From Salinarimonas rosea DSM 21201 (GTDB taxonomy: Bacteria > Pseudomonadota > Alphaproteobacteria > Rhizobiales > Beijerinckiaceae): a DNA stretch of 64,000 nucleotides. Positions 7,865 through 16,711 of the stretch are shown here, piece after piece (the stretch's first letter is position 1; every line of letters starts with the position of its first letter). The notes under the pieces were generated by a model. The model had not been told where the DNA came from. It did not search any database and worked only from the letters and a program-made list of their open reading frames with translations. The position numbers and the translations under genes were made by a program. The stretch is from positions 62,001 through 126,000 of the forward strand of contig NZ_AUBC01000013.1 in NCBI RefSeq assembly GCF_000429045.1. The letters run 5' to 3'.

Positions 7865-9823
7865 ATGGCTGAGAAGATCTACGACGTCTCGCGGGATTGG
7901 GCCGAGCGCGCCTATGTCGACGCCGCGAAGTATCGCGAGATGTACGAGGCGAGCATCGCGGACCCGGAGGCCTTCTGGGCCGAGCACGGCAATCGCATCG
8001 ACTGGTTCACGCCCTTCACCAAGGTGAAGAACACCACGTTCGGCCCCGGCGAGGTGTCGATCGCGTGGTTCGAGGACGGCACCACCAACGTCGCCTACAA
8101 TTGCGTCGACCGCCACCTCGAGACCCGCGCGGACCAGGTCGCCATCATCTGGGAGGGCGACGACCCGGGCGAGTCCAAGCGCATCACCTACCGCGAGCTG
8201 CACGAGCACGTGTCGCGCTGGGCCAACGTCCTGCGCAACCGCAACGTCGCCAAGGGCGATCGCGTCACGCTCTACCTGCCGATGATCCCCGAAGCCGCCT
8301 ATGCCATGCTGGCCTGCGCGCGCCTCGGAGCCATCCATTCGATCGTGTTCGGCGGCTTCTCGCCGGACGCGCTCGCGGGACGCATCGAGGATTGCGCCTC
8401 GCGCTGCGTGATCACCGCCGACGAGGGCCTGCGCGGCGGCCGCAAGGTGCCGCTCAAGGCCAATGTCGACGCCGCGCTCGAGCGCCTGCCGAAGGACGCG
8501 GTCGACCACGTCGTCGTGGTGCGGCGCACCGGCGGCGCGGTCGCCATGGATCCCGGCCGGGACGTCTACTACGACGCCGCCGCGGAGATGGTCACGGCGG
8601 AGTGCCCCTGTGAGGAGATGAACGCGGAGGATCCGCTGTTCATCCTCTACACGTCGGGCTCCACGGGCAAGCCGAAGGGCGTGCTGCACACGACCGGCGG
8701 CTATCTCGTCTACGCCTCGATGACGCACCAGTACGTCTTCGACTACAAGGAGGGCGAGGTCTACTGGTGCACGGCCGATGTCGGCTGGGTCACCGGCCAC
8801 AGCTACATCGTCTACGGCCCGCTCGCCAACGGCGCGACGACGCTGATGTTCGAGGGCGTGCCGACCTACCCGTCGATCTCCCGCTTCTGGGACGTGGTCG
8901 ACAAGCACGAGGTCAACATCTTCTACACGGCGCCGACCGCCATCCGCTCGCTGATGGGCGCGGGCGAGGAGCCGGTGCGGAAGACGTCGCGCGCGAGCCT
9001 TCGCCTGCTCGGCTCGGTCGGCGAGCCGATCAACCCCGAGGCCTGGGAGTGGTACCACCGCGTGGTGGGCGAGGGCCGCTGCCCGATCGTCGATACCTGG
9101 TGGCAGACGGAGACCGGCGGCATCCTCATCACGCCGCTCCCCGGCGCCATCGCCCAGAAGCCGGGCTCGGCGACGCTGCCCTTCTTCGGCGTGCGCCCGG
9201 AGATCGTCGATGCCGAGGGCAAGGTGCTGGAGGGGGCCTGCGAGGGCAACCTGTGCATCGCCGATTCGTGGCCGGGCCAGATGCGCACGGTCTACGGCGA
9301 CCACGAGCGCTTCGTGCAGACCTACTTCTCGACCTACCCGGGCAAGTACTTCACCGGCGACGGCTGCCGCCGCGACGAGGACGGCTACTACTGGATCACC
9401 GGCCGCGTCGACGACGTCATCAACGTCTCCGGCCACCGCATGGGCACCGCCGAGGTCGAGAGCGCGCTCGTCGCCCACCCGAAGGTCTCCGAGGCCGCCG
9501 TGGTCGGCTACCCGCACGACATCAAGGGCCAGGGCATCTACGCCTACGTCACGCTGATGGCGGGGATCGAGCCGTCGGAGGACCTGCGCAAGGAGCTCGT
9601 CAAGCACGTGCGCCAGGAGATCGGACCGATCGCCACCCCCGACAAGATCCAGTTCGCGCCGGGCCTGCCGAAGACCCGGTCGGGCAAGATCATGCGCCGC
9701 ATCCTGCGCAAGATCGCCGAGGACGAGTTCGGCGCGCTCGGCGACACCTCGACCCTGGCGGACCCGGCGGTGGTGGACGACCTGATCGAGCACCGGCAGA
9801 ACAAGCGCGGCGCGGCTGCGTGA
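7865..9823 (+). CDS. acs: Acetyl-CoA synthetase
   Basis: 652 residues, full length for the AMP-forming acetate:CoA ligase. The ATP/AMP P-loop [11 protein letters not shown] is near residue 261, WWQTETGG and the [20 protein letters not shown] hinge follow, and the C-terminal [11 protein letters not shown] carries Lys608, the lysine whose acetylation switches off Acs in other bacteria. The enzyme activates acetate for the TCA/glyoxylate route in the cytoplasm. It is followed by a strong hairpin and stands as a single transcription unit. Confidence 0.97.
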   Translation: MAEKIYDVSRDWAERAYVDAAKYREMYEASIADPEAFWAEHGNRIDWFTPFTKVKNTTFGPGEVSIAWFEDGTTNVAYNCVDRHLETRADQVAIIWEGDDPGESKRITYRELHEHVSRWANVLRNRNVAKGDRVTLYLPMIPEAAYAMLACARLGAIHSIVFGGFSPDALAGRIEDCASRCVITADEGLRGGRKVPLKANVDAALERLPKDAVDHVVVVRRTGGAVAMDPGRDVYYDAAAEMVTAECPCEEMNAEDPLFILYTSGSTGKPKGVLHTTGGYLVYASMTHQYVFDYKEGEVYWCTADVGWVTGHSYIVYGPLANGATTLMFEGVPTYPSISRFWDVVDKHEVNIFYTAPTAIRSLMGAGEEPVRKTSRASLRLLGSVGEPINPEAWEWYHRVVGEGRCPIVDTWWQTETGGILITPLPGAIAQKPGSATLPFFGVRPEIVDAEGKVLEGACEGNLCIADSWPGQMRTVYGDHERFVQTYFSTYPGKYFTGDGCRRDEDGYYWITGRVDDVINVSGHRMGTAEVESALVAHPKVSEAAVVGYPHDIKGQGIYAYVTLMAGIEPSEDLRKELVKHVRQEIGPIATPDKIQFAPGLPKTRSGKIMRRILRKIAEDEFGALGDTSTLADPAVVDDLIEHRQNKRGAAA

Positions 9824-9870
9824 GGGGGAGGGGCGAGGGCGCCGAGCGCGCTCGCCCTGAGGGAGACGAC

Positions 9871-9908
9871 GAGCGCCCCGGTGGTCCTTGTGGATCGCCG
9901 GGGCGCTC
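9871..9908 (+). terminator. GC hairpin after acs
   Basis: Perfect 11-base arms GAGCGCCCCGG / CCGGGGCGCTC at 9871-9881 and 9898-9908 with a 16-base loop, about 50 bases past the acs stop. No U-tract, as is common in high-GC alphaproteobacteria. Confidence 0.6.
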
Positions 9909-10056
9909 TGCCTAGAGTCGGAATCGAAGACCGCTCCCGTCGCCACGCACGGGCCGCCGCCTGCGACAACCGCCGTGTCCCGATGTCTCCTCTCACGACG
10001 GTGTGAGCAGGGCTGTGCTCTACCTGCGCGGACGAACACCGCGAGGGAGCACCGCG

Positions 10057-10452
10057 ATGAAGAGAACACCCGTCAATCCCTGGTCCTGGTCCCTGCAACT
10101 CGGCTTCAACCAGGCCGAGATCCTGCAGGGCGACGCGCGAACCCTGGTCTGCGCGGGCCAGACCGCCGTCGACGGCGACGGCAATCCGCAGCATCCGGAC
10201 GACATGCGCCGCCAGGTCGCCCTGGCGCTCGACAATCTCGAAGCCGTGCTCGGCGCGGCCGGCATGAACCTGTCTCACGTGGTGCGGCTGGTGGTCTACA
10301 GCACCGATGTGGACCAAACCCTCGCGAGCTTCGATCTTCTGGGCAGCCGATTGGGGTCCGCCGGGGTCGCCCCGCCGATGACGCTGCTCGGCGTCACCCG
10401 GCTCGCGCAACCGTCCCTGATGGTCGAGATCGAGGCGACGGCGGCGGACTGA
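10057..10452 (+). CDS. RidA family protein (reactive enamine/imine deaminase-like)
   Basis: 131 residues. The fold is the YjgF/YER057c/UK114 trimer: LVCAGQTAVDGDGNPQHPDDM, then QVALALDNLEAVLGAAGMNLSHVVRLVVYSTDV and the closing LMVEIEATA. RidA proteins hydrolyse reactive enamines released by PLP enzymes. The diagnostic Arg of the RidA-type active site is not obvious in this sequence, so it may be one of the Rid subfamilies with another substrate. ATG at 10057 has GAGGGAG seven bases upstream. It precedes a WYL regulator by about 90 bases. Confidence 0.82.
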   Translation: MKRTPVNPWSWSLQLGFNQAEILQGDARTLVCAGQTAVDGDGNPQHPDDMRRQVALALDNLEAVLGAAGMNLSHVVRLVVYSTDVDQTLASFDLLGSRLGSAGVAPPMTLLGVTRLAQPSLMVEIEATAAD

Positions 10453-10489
10453 CCGCGCCCCGCCGCAGCGCCCGTTCACCGGAAGGCCG

Positions 10490-10507
10490 GATCGGTCTAT
10501 ACCGATC
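10490..10507. promoter_or_regulatory. Dyad upstream of the WYL regulator
   Basis: GATCGGT-CTAT-ACCGATC, a perfect 7-4-7 inverted repeat, ends 39 bases before the regulator's ATG. Its place and symmetry suit an autoregulatory operator. Confidence 0.45.
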
Positions 10508-10546
10508 GCACGGAAGCGGCGATCTCAACGGCGGGTGACGCGATCG

Positions 10547-11227
10547 ATGCGGCGGGCGGAGCGGCTCTTCAGGCTCGTCAACGAGATGCGCAGCCGGCGC
10601 ATCAGCCGGGCCCGCGATCTGGCGGCGGCGCTCGAGGTGAGCGTCGGCACGATCTATCGCGACATCGCCCAACTGCAGGCGTCAGGCCTGCCGATCGACG
10701 GCGAAGCCGGCGTGGGATACATCCTGCGGCCCGGCTTCGATCTGCCCAACGTGGCTTTCACCCACGACCAGATCGACGCCCTGGCCGTGGGCCTGTCCTT
10801 CGTCGAGCGCACCGGCGATCCCGTCCTCGCGACGGCGGCGAAGGAAGCGCGCGCGCTGATCCAGGCGAGCCTGCCGTCGCCCGAGGAGCGCAGGCTCGCC
10901 GACGCGCCGTTCTACAGCCTCCTGCCGATGCGGGCGGCGACGCAGCACGGAAGCCTCGTGCGCCGCGCCATCCGCGATCAGCGGATCGTCGAGATCGCCT
11001 ACACGGACGCCGCGCGCAACACGACGCGCAGGCGGCTGCGCCCGCTCGTGATCTGGGATCTGCCGGACGGCTGGATGGTCTCCGGCTGGTGCGAGCTGCG
11101 GGGCGGCTTCAGGACCTTCCGCTACGACCGGATCTGCGAGCTCGTCCTCACGGACGACCGGTTCGAGGAGGACGAGCGGACCGGGCTCATCGCGTTCATG
11201 GCGGCGGAGCGCTGCCAGGCCTGGTGA
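10547..11227 (+). CDS. WYL-domain transcriptional regulator (YafY type)
   Basis: 226 residues. The N-terminal winged helix-turn-helix (RRAERLFRLVNEMRSRR, then ISRARDLAAALEVSVGTIYRDIAQLQ) occupies about 1-60. The WYL ligand-sensing domain follows, with IVEIAYTDAARNTTRRRLRPL and the DGWMVSGWCELRGGFRTFRYDRI core at about 150-205. The family start MRR-AERL favours the ATG at 10547 over the GTG at 10535. WYL proteins bind nucleic acids or nucleotide-like ligands and act in stress and defence; here the only neighbour is a RidA gene. Length is typical of the short form with one WYL domain. Confidence 0.87.
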   Translation: MRRAERLFRLVNEMRSRRISRARDLAAALEVSVGTIYRDIAQLQASGLPIDGEAGVGYILRPGFDLPNVAFTHDQIDALAVGLSFVERTGDPVLATAAKEARALIQASLPSPEERRLADAPFYSLLPMRAATQHGSLVRRAIRDQRIVEIAYTDAARNTTRRRLRPLVIWDLPDGWMVSGWCELRGGFRTFRYDRICELVLTDDRFEEDERTGLIAFMAAERCQAW

Positions 11228-11332
11228 GGCCCGGGCGGGGCGCGACCCGGACGCGCGCGAGGGCGCTGCTCGCTTGAAATCGGACGAGGGGCGTGGCCAT
11301 CTCCCGGCGGCGCCCCGGCCGGAGATCGAACC

Positions 11333-11884
11333 ATGCCCCTCGACGAGACCCTCCCCTTCATCCCCGTCCGCATCGCCGTCCTCACCGTGTCGGATACCCG
11401 CGACCTCACGCAGGACAAGTCCGGCGACACGCTCGTCGCGCGGATCGAGGCGGCGGGTCACCACCTCGCGGATCGGGCGATCGTGAGGGACGAGGTCGCG
11501 GCGATCCGGGCGGCGGTGCAGGGCTGGATCGCGCGCGAGGACGTCGACGTCGTGATCACCACCGGAGGCACCGGCTTCACCGGGCGCGACGTCACGCCCG
11601 AGGCCGTCGAGCCGCTGTTCGAGAAGCGCATGGAGGGCTTCTCGGCGATCTTTCATCGCATCAGCTACGACAAGATCGGCACGTCCACCCTCCAGTCGCG
11701 CGCGACCGCGGGCGTGGCGGGGGCGACCTACGTGTTCGTGCTGCCCGGCTCGCCGGGGGCGTGCAAGGACGCCTGGGACGGCATTCTCGGGCCGCAGCTC
11801 GACTATCGCCACCGCCCCTGCAACTTCGTCGAGATCATGCCCCGTCTCGACGAGCACCTCAAGCGCGGCAAGCTCAAGGGCTGA
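11333..11884 (+). CDS. moaB: Molybdenum cofactor biosynthesis protein B
   Basis: 183 residues of the MogA/MoaB molybdopterin-binding fold. Visible hallmarks are VLTVSDTRDLTQDKSGD, the VVITTGGTGFTGRDVTPEA loop, FHRISYDKIGTSTLQSRA and LPGSPGACKDAWD. It participates in adenylylation of molybdopterin before metal insertion. moaA lies 8 kb downstream in this window, while the other moa genes are absent, so the pathway is dispersed in this genome. Confidence 0.93.
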   Translation: MPLDETLPFIPVRIAVLTVSDTRDLTQDKSGDTLVARIEAAGHHLADRAIVRDEVAAIRAAVQGWIAREDVDVVITTGGTGFTGRDVTPEAVEPLFEKRMEGFSAIFHRISYDKIGTSTLQSRATAGVAGATYVFVLPGSPGACKDAWDGILGPQLDYRHRPCNFVEIMPRLDEHLKRGKLKG

Positions 11885-12391
11885 TCAGGCCCGGCCTTCG
11901 CGCACCAGCGTCGCGGCGAGCCGCACGACCCGCGGGCGCGCACCCTCGTCGAGATGGGAGGCGTGGACGAGATCGCCCGCGCGGGGGCGCTGCGCGCCCG
12001 CGCCGAGCCGCGCGACAAAACCCGCCAGCAGGCCCGCCACCTCGCGCCGCATCCGGCCGAGCGCACCGGGCGCGTGCGCCGGCGCCGTCCCCGCGAAGCG
12101 CTCGAGTGCCCGGGAGAAGCCCTCGAGCGGCACGTCCCCGGCCTCGAGCAGCAGCAGCCAGTCCCGCCGCGCGGCGCGCGCGCCCGCGCGCCAGGGGGCC
12201 TCGCCCGGGGCGAGCGCGACGAGCGTCGCGCCGGCGGCGTCCGCCAGCGCCTCGATCGCCGGCGGCGGTGTGCCGTGCACGAGCACGACGGCGTCGGCGA
12301 TCGCGCCCTCCGCCACGCCGGGCACGAGCGCCGCGATCGTCGCCGCGAGGGCCTGGGGGTCGCCGTCGGACAGGATGAGCGCGCTGATCAT
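11885..12391 (-). CDS. Small glycosyltransferase-like (GT2-type) protein
   Basis: 168 residues. The N-terminal MISALILSDGDPQALAATIAALVPG and the DWLLLLEAGDVPLEGF segment resemble the first strands and the acidic metal site of family-2 glycosyltransferase folds, but the protein is about half the usual length and the Asp-x-Asp motif is only partial. It ends directly against the moaB stop (convergent, no gap). Function cannot be assigned; it may be an inactive or specialised derivative. Confidence 0.6.
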   Translation of the reverse strand: MISALILSDGDPQALAATIAALVPGVAEGAIADAVVLVHGTPPPAIEALADAAGATLVALAPGEAPWRAGARAARRDWLLLLEAGDVPLEGFSRALERFAGTAPAHAPGALGRMRREVAGLLAGFVARLGAGAQRPRAGDLVHASHLDEGARPRVVRLAATLVREGRA

Positions 12392-12505
12392 GGCGGCCCT
12401 ATAGCGCAGCCGTGCGGCCGCGTAACCCCGCGTCCCCTGCGCGCGGCCGGCGCGCCCGAGGAAAGGCGGTGAGAGCCTCGGACGGAACCCGGATGGGGTT
12501 GCTTC

Positions 12506-12550
12506 GTTCTCATTTCGTTCGTATAAGGGACATTAGAACATAGGCGGAAC
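12506..12550 (+). promoter_or_regulatory. Two LexA (SOS) boxes ahead of the radical SAM gene
   Basis: GTTC-N7-GTTC at 12506-12520 and GAAC-N7-GAAC at 12536-12550 both match the direct-repeat SOS box known for alphaproteobacterial LexA (the second is the same box on the other strand). They lie 29-73 bases upstream of the ATG at 12579, with a GTATAA in between that could serve as a -10 element. Confidence 0.7.
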
Positions 12551-12578
12551 TGTAGAGAACGTCCGTTCGGAGGTCGTC

Positions 12579-13820
12579 ATGAGCCCGGTCGCCAGCACGG
12601 CGCGCGCACCGCGCCACATCCTCGTCCCCGGCCCGAGGGAGGCATCGCCTCGCGAGCCGCACCCCCGCGAGCCCTCGGCGCGCGATCTGCAGCGCCGTGC
12701 GCTCCTGCGCGACACGGGGCGCCCGGAGGCCGTGGCCGAGCGGCTGCGGCGCGGGCGCGGGGCGCAGACGAACGAGACCGGGCGTTTCGAGCGAATCACC
12801 CGCGAGGCCTTCGAGGAGGACCGGCTCCACGACGAGGAGGAGCGGGCGCTCGCGCTCGCCACCGAGGTGGTGGAGGAGCGCGCGCGCACGATCATCGCGC
12901 GGAACCAGTCGCCCGACATCGGCTTCGACTACTCGATCAACCCGTATCGCGGCTGCGAGCACGGCTGCTTCTACTGCTACGCCCGCCCGAGCCACGCCCA
13001 CCACGGCCTCTCGCCGGGGCTCGACTTCGAGACGAAGCTCTTCGCCAAGCCGGACGCGGCGGCGCTGCTCGAGCGCGAGCTCGCGGCGAGGAGCTATGTC
13101 GCGAAGCCCATCGCGCTCGGCGCGAACACGGATCCGTACCAGCCGGTGGAGCGGCGCTACCGGATCACGCGCTCGGTGCTCGAGGTGCTCGCGAAGCGCT
13201 CGCACCCGGTGGGCATCGTCACCAAGTCGCATCTCGTCACGCGGGACGTCGACATCCTCGGGCCGATGGCGGAGCGCGGCCTCGCCAAGGTGGCGATCTC
13301 GCTGACCACGCTCGATCCGGTGCTGGCGCGGCGGATGGAACCGCGGGCGGCGACGCCGGCGCGCCGGCTCGACGCCATCAAGCGGCTCACGGACGAGGGC
13401 ATCCCCGTTACCGTGCTCGTGGCACCGATCGTGCCGGCGATCAACGACCACGAGATCGAGCGGATCCTGGAGGCGGCGCATGCCGCCGGCGCGCGCGAGG
13501 CGGGCTACGTGCTTCTGCGCCTGCCCGACGAGCTCAAGGGGCTCGCCCGGGACTGGCTGATCGAGCACTATCCCGACCGGCTGGAGCGCGTCCTCTCGCT
13601 GGTGCGCCAGACCCGCGGCGGCAAGGAGTACGACGCGACCTGGGGCGTACGGCAGACCGGGACGGGCGCTTATGCCTGGATGATCGGGCGGCGCTTCGAG
13701 ACCGCGGCGCGCCGGCTCGGGCTCAACGCGACACGCACGCGGCTGCGCACGGACCTGTTCGAGCCGCCGACCGTCGCCCGCCGCCGGGCGGCGGAGGACC
13801 AGCTCTCGCTGTTCGCGTGA
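12579..13820 (+). CDS. PA0069-family radical SAM protein (SplB-like)
   Basis: 413 residues. The radical SAM cluster motif C-x3-C-x2-C is at Cys126, Cys130 and Cys133 in YRGCEHGCFYCYAR. LDFETKLFAKPDAAALL and LGANTDPYQPVERRYRITRSVLEVL are hallmarks of the SplB-like branch (COG1533), named for spore photoproduct lyase but mostly of unknown substrate. The N-terminal 60 residues are Arg/Pro-rich and look disordered. Two LexA boxes precede the gene, which suggests DNA-damage induction and a repair-related job. Confidence 0.88.
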   Translation: MSPVASTARAPRHILVPGPREASPREPHPREPSARDLQRRALLRDTGRPEAVAERLRRGRGAQTNETGRFERITREAFEEDRLHDEEERALALATEVVEERARTIIARNQSPDIGFDYSINPYRGCEHGCFYCYARPSHAHHGLSPGLDFETKLFAKPDAAALLERELAARSYVAKPIALGANTDPYQPVERRYRITRSVLEVLAKRSHPVGIVTKSHLVTRDVDILGPMAERGLAKVAISLTTLDPVLARRMEPRAATPARRLDAIKRLTDEGIPVTVLVAPIVPAINDHEIERILEAAHAAGAREAGYVLLRLPDELKGLARDWLIEHYPDRLERVLSLVRQTRGGKEYDATWGVRQTGTGAYAWMIGRRFETAARRLGLNATRTRLRTDLFEPPTVARRRAAEDQLSLFA

Positions 13821-13842
13821 GCCGGTCCCGGCGGGCCTCGCC

Positions 13843-15933
13843 TCACGCTTCCCCGGCGGCCGGCGCCGGGAGGCCCTCGACGAGCCCGCGCTTCTTGAGC
13901 AGCGGCCCGACGTCGGGCATGCGGCCGCGGAAGGCGAAGTAGGCTTCCGCCGGATCGCGCCGGTTGCCGGCGGCGTAGATGTGCTCGCGCAGCCGCGCCG
14001 CCGTCTCGGGGTCGAACGGGTCGCCGGTCTCCTCGAAAGCCTCGAACGCGTCCGCGTCGAGCACCTCGGACCACATGTAGCTGTAGTAGCCCGCGGCGTA
14101 GCCCGAGCCGGCGAAGACATGGGCGAAGTGCGGCGTGCGGTGGCGCATGACGATCTCGTCGGGCATGCCGATGCGCGCCAGCGCCTCGCGCTCGAAGGCC
14201 TCCGGGTCGAGGTTGCCGGCGTCGGGCAGGAGGTGGAAGTCGAGGTCGACGAAGGCGCAGGCGAGGTATTCCACCGTGGCGAAGCCCTGGTTGAAGGTCC
14301 GCGCGCCCACGAGCTTGTCGCGCAGGGCCTGCGGCATCGGCTCGCCGGTGCGCCAATGTCGCGCGAAGCGCTCCAGCACCTGCGGCGTCTCGAGCCAGTG
14401 CTCGTAGAGCTGCGAAGGCAGCTCCACGAAGTCCCGCGCCACCGCCGTGCCCGCGAGCGAGGGATAGGTCACCTCCGAGAGCAGGCCGTGCAGGGCGTGG
14501 CCGAACTCGTGGAAGAGCGTGCGCGCGTCGTCGAAGGAGAGGAGCGGGGGCGCCTCGGCGCTGCCGGCGGAGAAGTTCATCACGTTGACGATGATCGGCC
14601 GCACCCGCCCGTCGAGGTTCTGCTGCGAGCGGAAGGACGAGGCCCAGGCCCCCGAGCGCTTCGAGGGACGCGCGAAGTAGTCGCCGTAGAACAGGCCGAC
14701 ATGCGCGCCGGCGGCGTCGCGTACCGCGAAGGCGCGCACGTCCGGATGCCAGGTCGGCACGTCCGAGCGCTCCTCGAAGGAGAGCCCGAACAGCCGCTCG
14801 GCCACGAAGAAGGCCGCCTCGATCAGGCGGTCGAGGGGCAGGTAGGGCTTGATCGCGCCCTCGTCGAGATCGTAGCGGGCGCGGCGTACGCCCTCGGCGA
14901 GGTAGCGCCAGTCCCAGGGTGCGACGTCCGGGCTCTCCCCGCGCTCGGCCGCGAGCGCCGCCAGCGCATCGCGCTCCTCCGTCGCCCGCGCCCGCGCCGG
15001 CTCCCAGACGCGCCCGAGCAGGTCGCCGACGGCGTCGGGCGTCTTCGCCATGGCGTCGTCGAGCTTGTAGTGCGCGAAGGTCTCGTAGCCGAGGAGACGT
15101 GCGCGCTCGGCGCGCAGCCGCACGGTCTCGGCGACGATGCCGCGGTTGTCCCGCGCGCCCGCGTGCGCGCCGCGCTGCGTCCAGGCCTCGAAGGCGCGCC
15201 GGCGCAGGTCGCGCCGCGCCGAGAAGGCCAGGAAGGGCTCGACCGAGGAGCGCGCCAGCGTGATCACGTGCTTGCCTTCGAGGCCGCGATCGGCCGCCGC
15301 CCGCGCCGCGGCGGCGACGAGCCAGTCGGGCAGGCCGGCGAGGTCGTCCTCGCCCTCGAGGATCAGCGTGAAGCTGCTCTCGTCGCCGAGCACGTTCTGG
15401 CCGAAGGCGGTGCCGAGCTCGGCGAGACGCGCGTCGATCTCGGCGAGCCGCGCCTTCGCCTCCGGCGCGAGCTCGGCGCCGGCGCGCACGAAGCCCAGGT
15501 GCGTGCGCTCCAGGAGCCGCAGCGCCTCGGCGTCGAGCCCGAGCATCTCGCGCGCCCGGAAAACGGCGTCGACCCGCGCGAACAGGCCGGCGTCGAGCAT
15601 GATCCTGGAGGAATGCCGCGAGAGCCGCGGCGCCATGCGCCGCTCGATCGCCTGGATCGCCTCGTTCGTGTGCGCGCCAGAGAGGTTGTAGAACACCATC
15701 GCGACGCGCCTGAGGTCGCGCCCGGCGCGCTCGAGCGCGACGATCGTGTTCTCGAAGGTCGCGGGCTCGGCCGTGTCGCGGATCGCGGCGATCTCCGCCT
15801 CGTGCGCCGCGAGCCCCGCCTCGAAGGCCGCCTCCATGTCCTCGGGCCCGATCTCGGCGAAGGGCGGGGCCTCGAACGGCGTGTCCCACGCCCGGAAGAA
15901 GGGGTTCTCGCTGTGCTCGGCATCCGCGGGCAT
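13843..15933 (-). CDS. dcp: M3 family peptidyl-dipeptidase / oligopeptidase
   Basis: 696 residues, the normal length for Dcp/oligopeptidase A. The zinc site HEFGHALHGL is near residue 475, with the downstream Glu in the usual helix, and the substrate-closing Gly/Tyr-rich loop AGSGYAAGYYSYMWSEV near residue 610 is intact. No signal peptide, so it is cytoplasmic and degrades short peptides. dcp is preferred to prlC on overall wording, but I cannot separate the two securely. Divergent from the methyltransferase gene at 16019. Confidence 0.9.
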   Translation of the reverse strand: MPADAEHSENPFFRAWDTPFEAPPFAEIGPEDMEAAFEAGLAAHEAEIAAIRDTAEPATFENTIVALERAGRDLRRVAMVFYNLSGAHTNEAIQAIERRMAPRLSRHSSRIMLDAGLFARVDAVFRAREMLGLDAEALRLLERTHLGFVRAGAELAPEAKARLAEIDARLAELGTAFGQNVLGDESSFTLILEGEDDLAGLPDWLVAAAARAAADRGLEGKHVITLARSSVEPFLAFSARRDLRRRAFEAWTQRGAHAGARDNRGIVAETVRLRAERARLLGYETFAHYKLDDAMAKTPDAVGDLLGRVWEPARARATEERDALAALAAERGESPDVAPWDWRYLAEGVRRARYDLDEGAIKPYLPLDRLIEAAFFVAERLFGLSFEERSDVPTWHPDVRAFAVRDAAGAHVGLFYGDYFARPSKRSGAWASSFRSQQNLDGRVRPIIVNVMNFSAGSAEAPPLLSFDDARTLFHEFGHALHGLLSEVTYPSLAGTAVARDFVELPSQLYEHWLETPQVLERFARHWRTGEPMPQALRDKLVGARTFNQGFATVEYLACAFVDLDFHLLPDAGNLDPEAFEREALARIGMPDEIVMRHRTPHFAHVFAGSGYAAGYYSYMWSEVLDADAFEAFEETGDPFDPETAARLREHIYAAGNRRDPAEAYFAFRGRMPDVGPLLKKRGLVEGLPAPAAGEA

Positions 15934-16018
15934 GGGCCGGCGCTCCTGCTCTCGTGTCTCGCTCGCTTCGAGATAGGCGCTCCCCTCGGGCGCGTCGAGG
16001 CGCTATCGAGGGAGAGCC

Positions 16019-16678
16019 ATGCGCATCAGCGATCCCCCCGCCTTCATCCGGGCCCATACGCGGCTCCTGCCGGTGCCTCACGCGCCCGAGCTCGTCGTCC
16101 ACGTCGCCGACGAGGCGACGGCGCTGTGGGAGAAGACCGAGGAGGAGCTCGGCGAGATCGGGCTGCCGCCACCCTTCTGGGCCTTCGCCTGGGCCGGCGG
16201 GCAGGCGCTCGCGCGCTACGTGCTCGACCATCCGGAGACGGTCGCCGGGCGGCGCGTGCTGGACTTCGCGGCGGGGTCGGGTCTCGTCGGCATCGCCGCC
16301 GCGCGGGCCGGCGCGGCGCGGGTGGAGGCCGCCGACATCGACCCCTTCGCCTGCGCGGCGATGCCGCTCAACGCGGCTGCGAACGGCGTGACGATCCATC
16401 CGCGGACGACCGACCTCGTCGGCGTCGACGAGGGCTGGGACGTCGTTCTCGCCGGCGACATCTGCTACGAGCGCGACCTCGCCGCGCGCGTCCTCGCCTG
16501 GCTGCGGACGCTCGCCGCCCGCGGCGCGACCGTGCTCGTCGGCGATCCCGGCCGCGCCTACCTGCCCAAGGACGGCCCCGCGGCGGGCCTCGAGCGGCTC
16601 GCGACCTACGAGGTGCCGGTGACGCGGGCGCTGGAGGACGCCGAGAGCAAGCGCAGCACGGTCTGGCGGCTGCGCTGA
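16019..16678 (+). CDS. Class I SAM methyltransferase, ETFB-lysine methyltransferase type
   Basis: 219 residues. The SAM-binding motif VLDFAAGSGLVGIAAARAGA and acidic VEAADIDPFA are clear, and the post-motif DVVLAGDICYERDLA plus the VGDPGRAYLPK segment are typical of the protein-lysine methyltransferase group that includes bacterial relatives of ETFB lysine methyltransferase. PPPFWAFAWAGGQALARYVLDHP is the family's N-terminal signature. Likely target is the beta subunit of electron transfer flavoprotein, by family analogy only. Confidence 0.82.
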   Translation: MRISDPPAFIRAHTRLLPVPHAPELVVHVADEATALWEKTEEELGEIGLPPPFWAFAWAGGQALARYVLDHPETVAGRRVLDFAAGSGLVGIAAARAGAARVEAADIDPFACAAMPLNAAANGVTIHPRTTDLVGVDEGWDVVLAGDICYERDLAARVLAWLRTLAARGATVLVGDPGRAYLPKDGPAAGLERLATYEVPVTRALEDAESKRSTVWRLR

Positions 16679-16711
16679 GGCGCCGAGGCTCCCGCCGTCA
16701 GTCGCCCGCCC

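Noticed and set aside
7602-10069. Long open frame on the minus strand across acs, in frame with the small membrane protein gene
   Set aside because: It is antisense to the complete acs gene, has an Arg/Ala/Gly-biased composition, and no recognisable domain outside the last 124 residues, which are the real gene.
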